Shown piece after piece: positions 63,945 through 64,000 of a stretch of 64,000 nt of DNA. Under the pieces are notes generated by a model. That model was given only the letters and a program-made list of their open reading frames with translations. It ran no database searches and was not told where the DNA came from. The position numbers were made by a program, and so were the translations under genes. Source of the stretch: Hyphomicrobiales bacterium (lineage in GTDB: Bacteria; Pseudomonadota; Alphaproteobacteria; Rhizobiales; Beijerinckiaceae). The number at the start of each line of letters is the position of its first letter. Positions within the stretch are counted from its first letter, which is position 1. The stretch lies in contig UBNE01000003.1 in NCBI GenBank assembly GCA_900466745.1, forward strand, positions 124,001 to 188,000, in the 5' to 3' direction.

Positions 63945-64000
63945 GGGCTCGGTTCCGGTGCGTCGAAGGTGGCGTCGTAATGGTCGCTTTCGGAGCTCGA
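63941..64000 (-). CDS. ccoG: CcoG (FixG) ferredoxin-like protein, C-terminal end (partial)
   Basis: The last 19 codons, SSSESDHYDATFDAPEPSP, run from the window edge to a TGA that overlaps the ccoH ATG. The tail resembles rhizobial FixG ends (-YD-VF-APE-), and the gene order ccoG-H-I-S makes the call safe. CcoG is a membrane 4Fe-4S cupric reductase for cbb3 assembly; the iron-sulfur motifs are outside the window. Confidence 0.8.
   Translation of the reverse strand, partial: SSSESDHYDATFDAPEPSP

Overview
The window reads as chromosomal DNA of a GC-rich alphaproteobacterium of the order Hyphomicrobiales, most like the Bosea/Methylobacterium/Bradyrhizobium group. Supporting signs are an NdvA/ChvA-type glucan exporter, a PomA-like MotA/MotB pair, the fixGHIS (ccoGHIS) order, an AraC-type PobR divergent from pobA, many branched-chain-amino-acid-type (HAAT) ABC importers with Tat or Sec binding proteins, and scattered palindromic intergenic repeats. 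The genus is an inference from gene content. No transposase, phage integrase, CRISPR array or rRNA was seen.

Layout. 1-4830: zinc uptake and allocation: the tail of znuC, then znuB, a Zur-like operator, znuA, a COG0523 GTPase, a WD40 protein and a small CxDPGC protein. 4994-6603: stator genes motA/motB on the minus strand. 6746-12855: housekeeping genes (ndvA, aroK-aroB, a 50-residue membrane protein plus xerD, carbonic anhydrase, DUF167). 12973-17793: amidase, an orphan peptide-type binding protein and a gamma-glutamyltransferase, lying between DUF167 and yggT. A tRNA-Ala(CGC) follows at 18288.

18964-46820 is a catabolic region with three complete HAAT importers. Importer A (18964-23473, order J-G-F-H-M) is followed by an RraA/HMG-aldolase-like gene and converges on a minus-strand operon of five genes: FMN alpha-hydroxyacid dehydrogenase, luciferase-like flavin monooxygenase, PDC-lactonase-like amidohydrolase, LysR regulator, and a flavin reductase fused to a MarR-like domain. 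A LysR-type box lies just upstream of that operon. Next comes a scar of three broken genes (30224-30905). Importer B (30964-35722) has fused permeases. Then come fpr, an orphan CoxL-like molybdenum hydroxylase, a MarR regulator and a second gamma-glutamyltransferase. Importer C (42072-46820) lies downstream of pobA on the same strand and probably forms one 4-hydroxybenzoate uptake and oxidation unit with it; pobR is divergent and pcaB follows.

50263-60707 holds a lipoprotein esterase, an MgtC-like protein, an internally deleted DMT-transporter relic, a BisC-like molybdoenzyme, and a minus-strand set (IclR, MFS, PanE-like, SDR, NodB-type deacetylase) that looks like another small catabolic unit. 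61010-64000 is ccoS-ccoI-ccoH and the end of ccoG, for copper delivery to cbb3 oxidase.

The strongest candidates for undescribed biology are the 18964-30090 catabolic unit (substrate unknown, possibly a ligand-gated flavin reductase feeding an LLM monooxygenase), the WD40 and CxDPGC proteins tied to zinc allocation, and palindromic repeats placed between binding-protein and permease genes in two separate importers.
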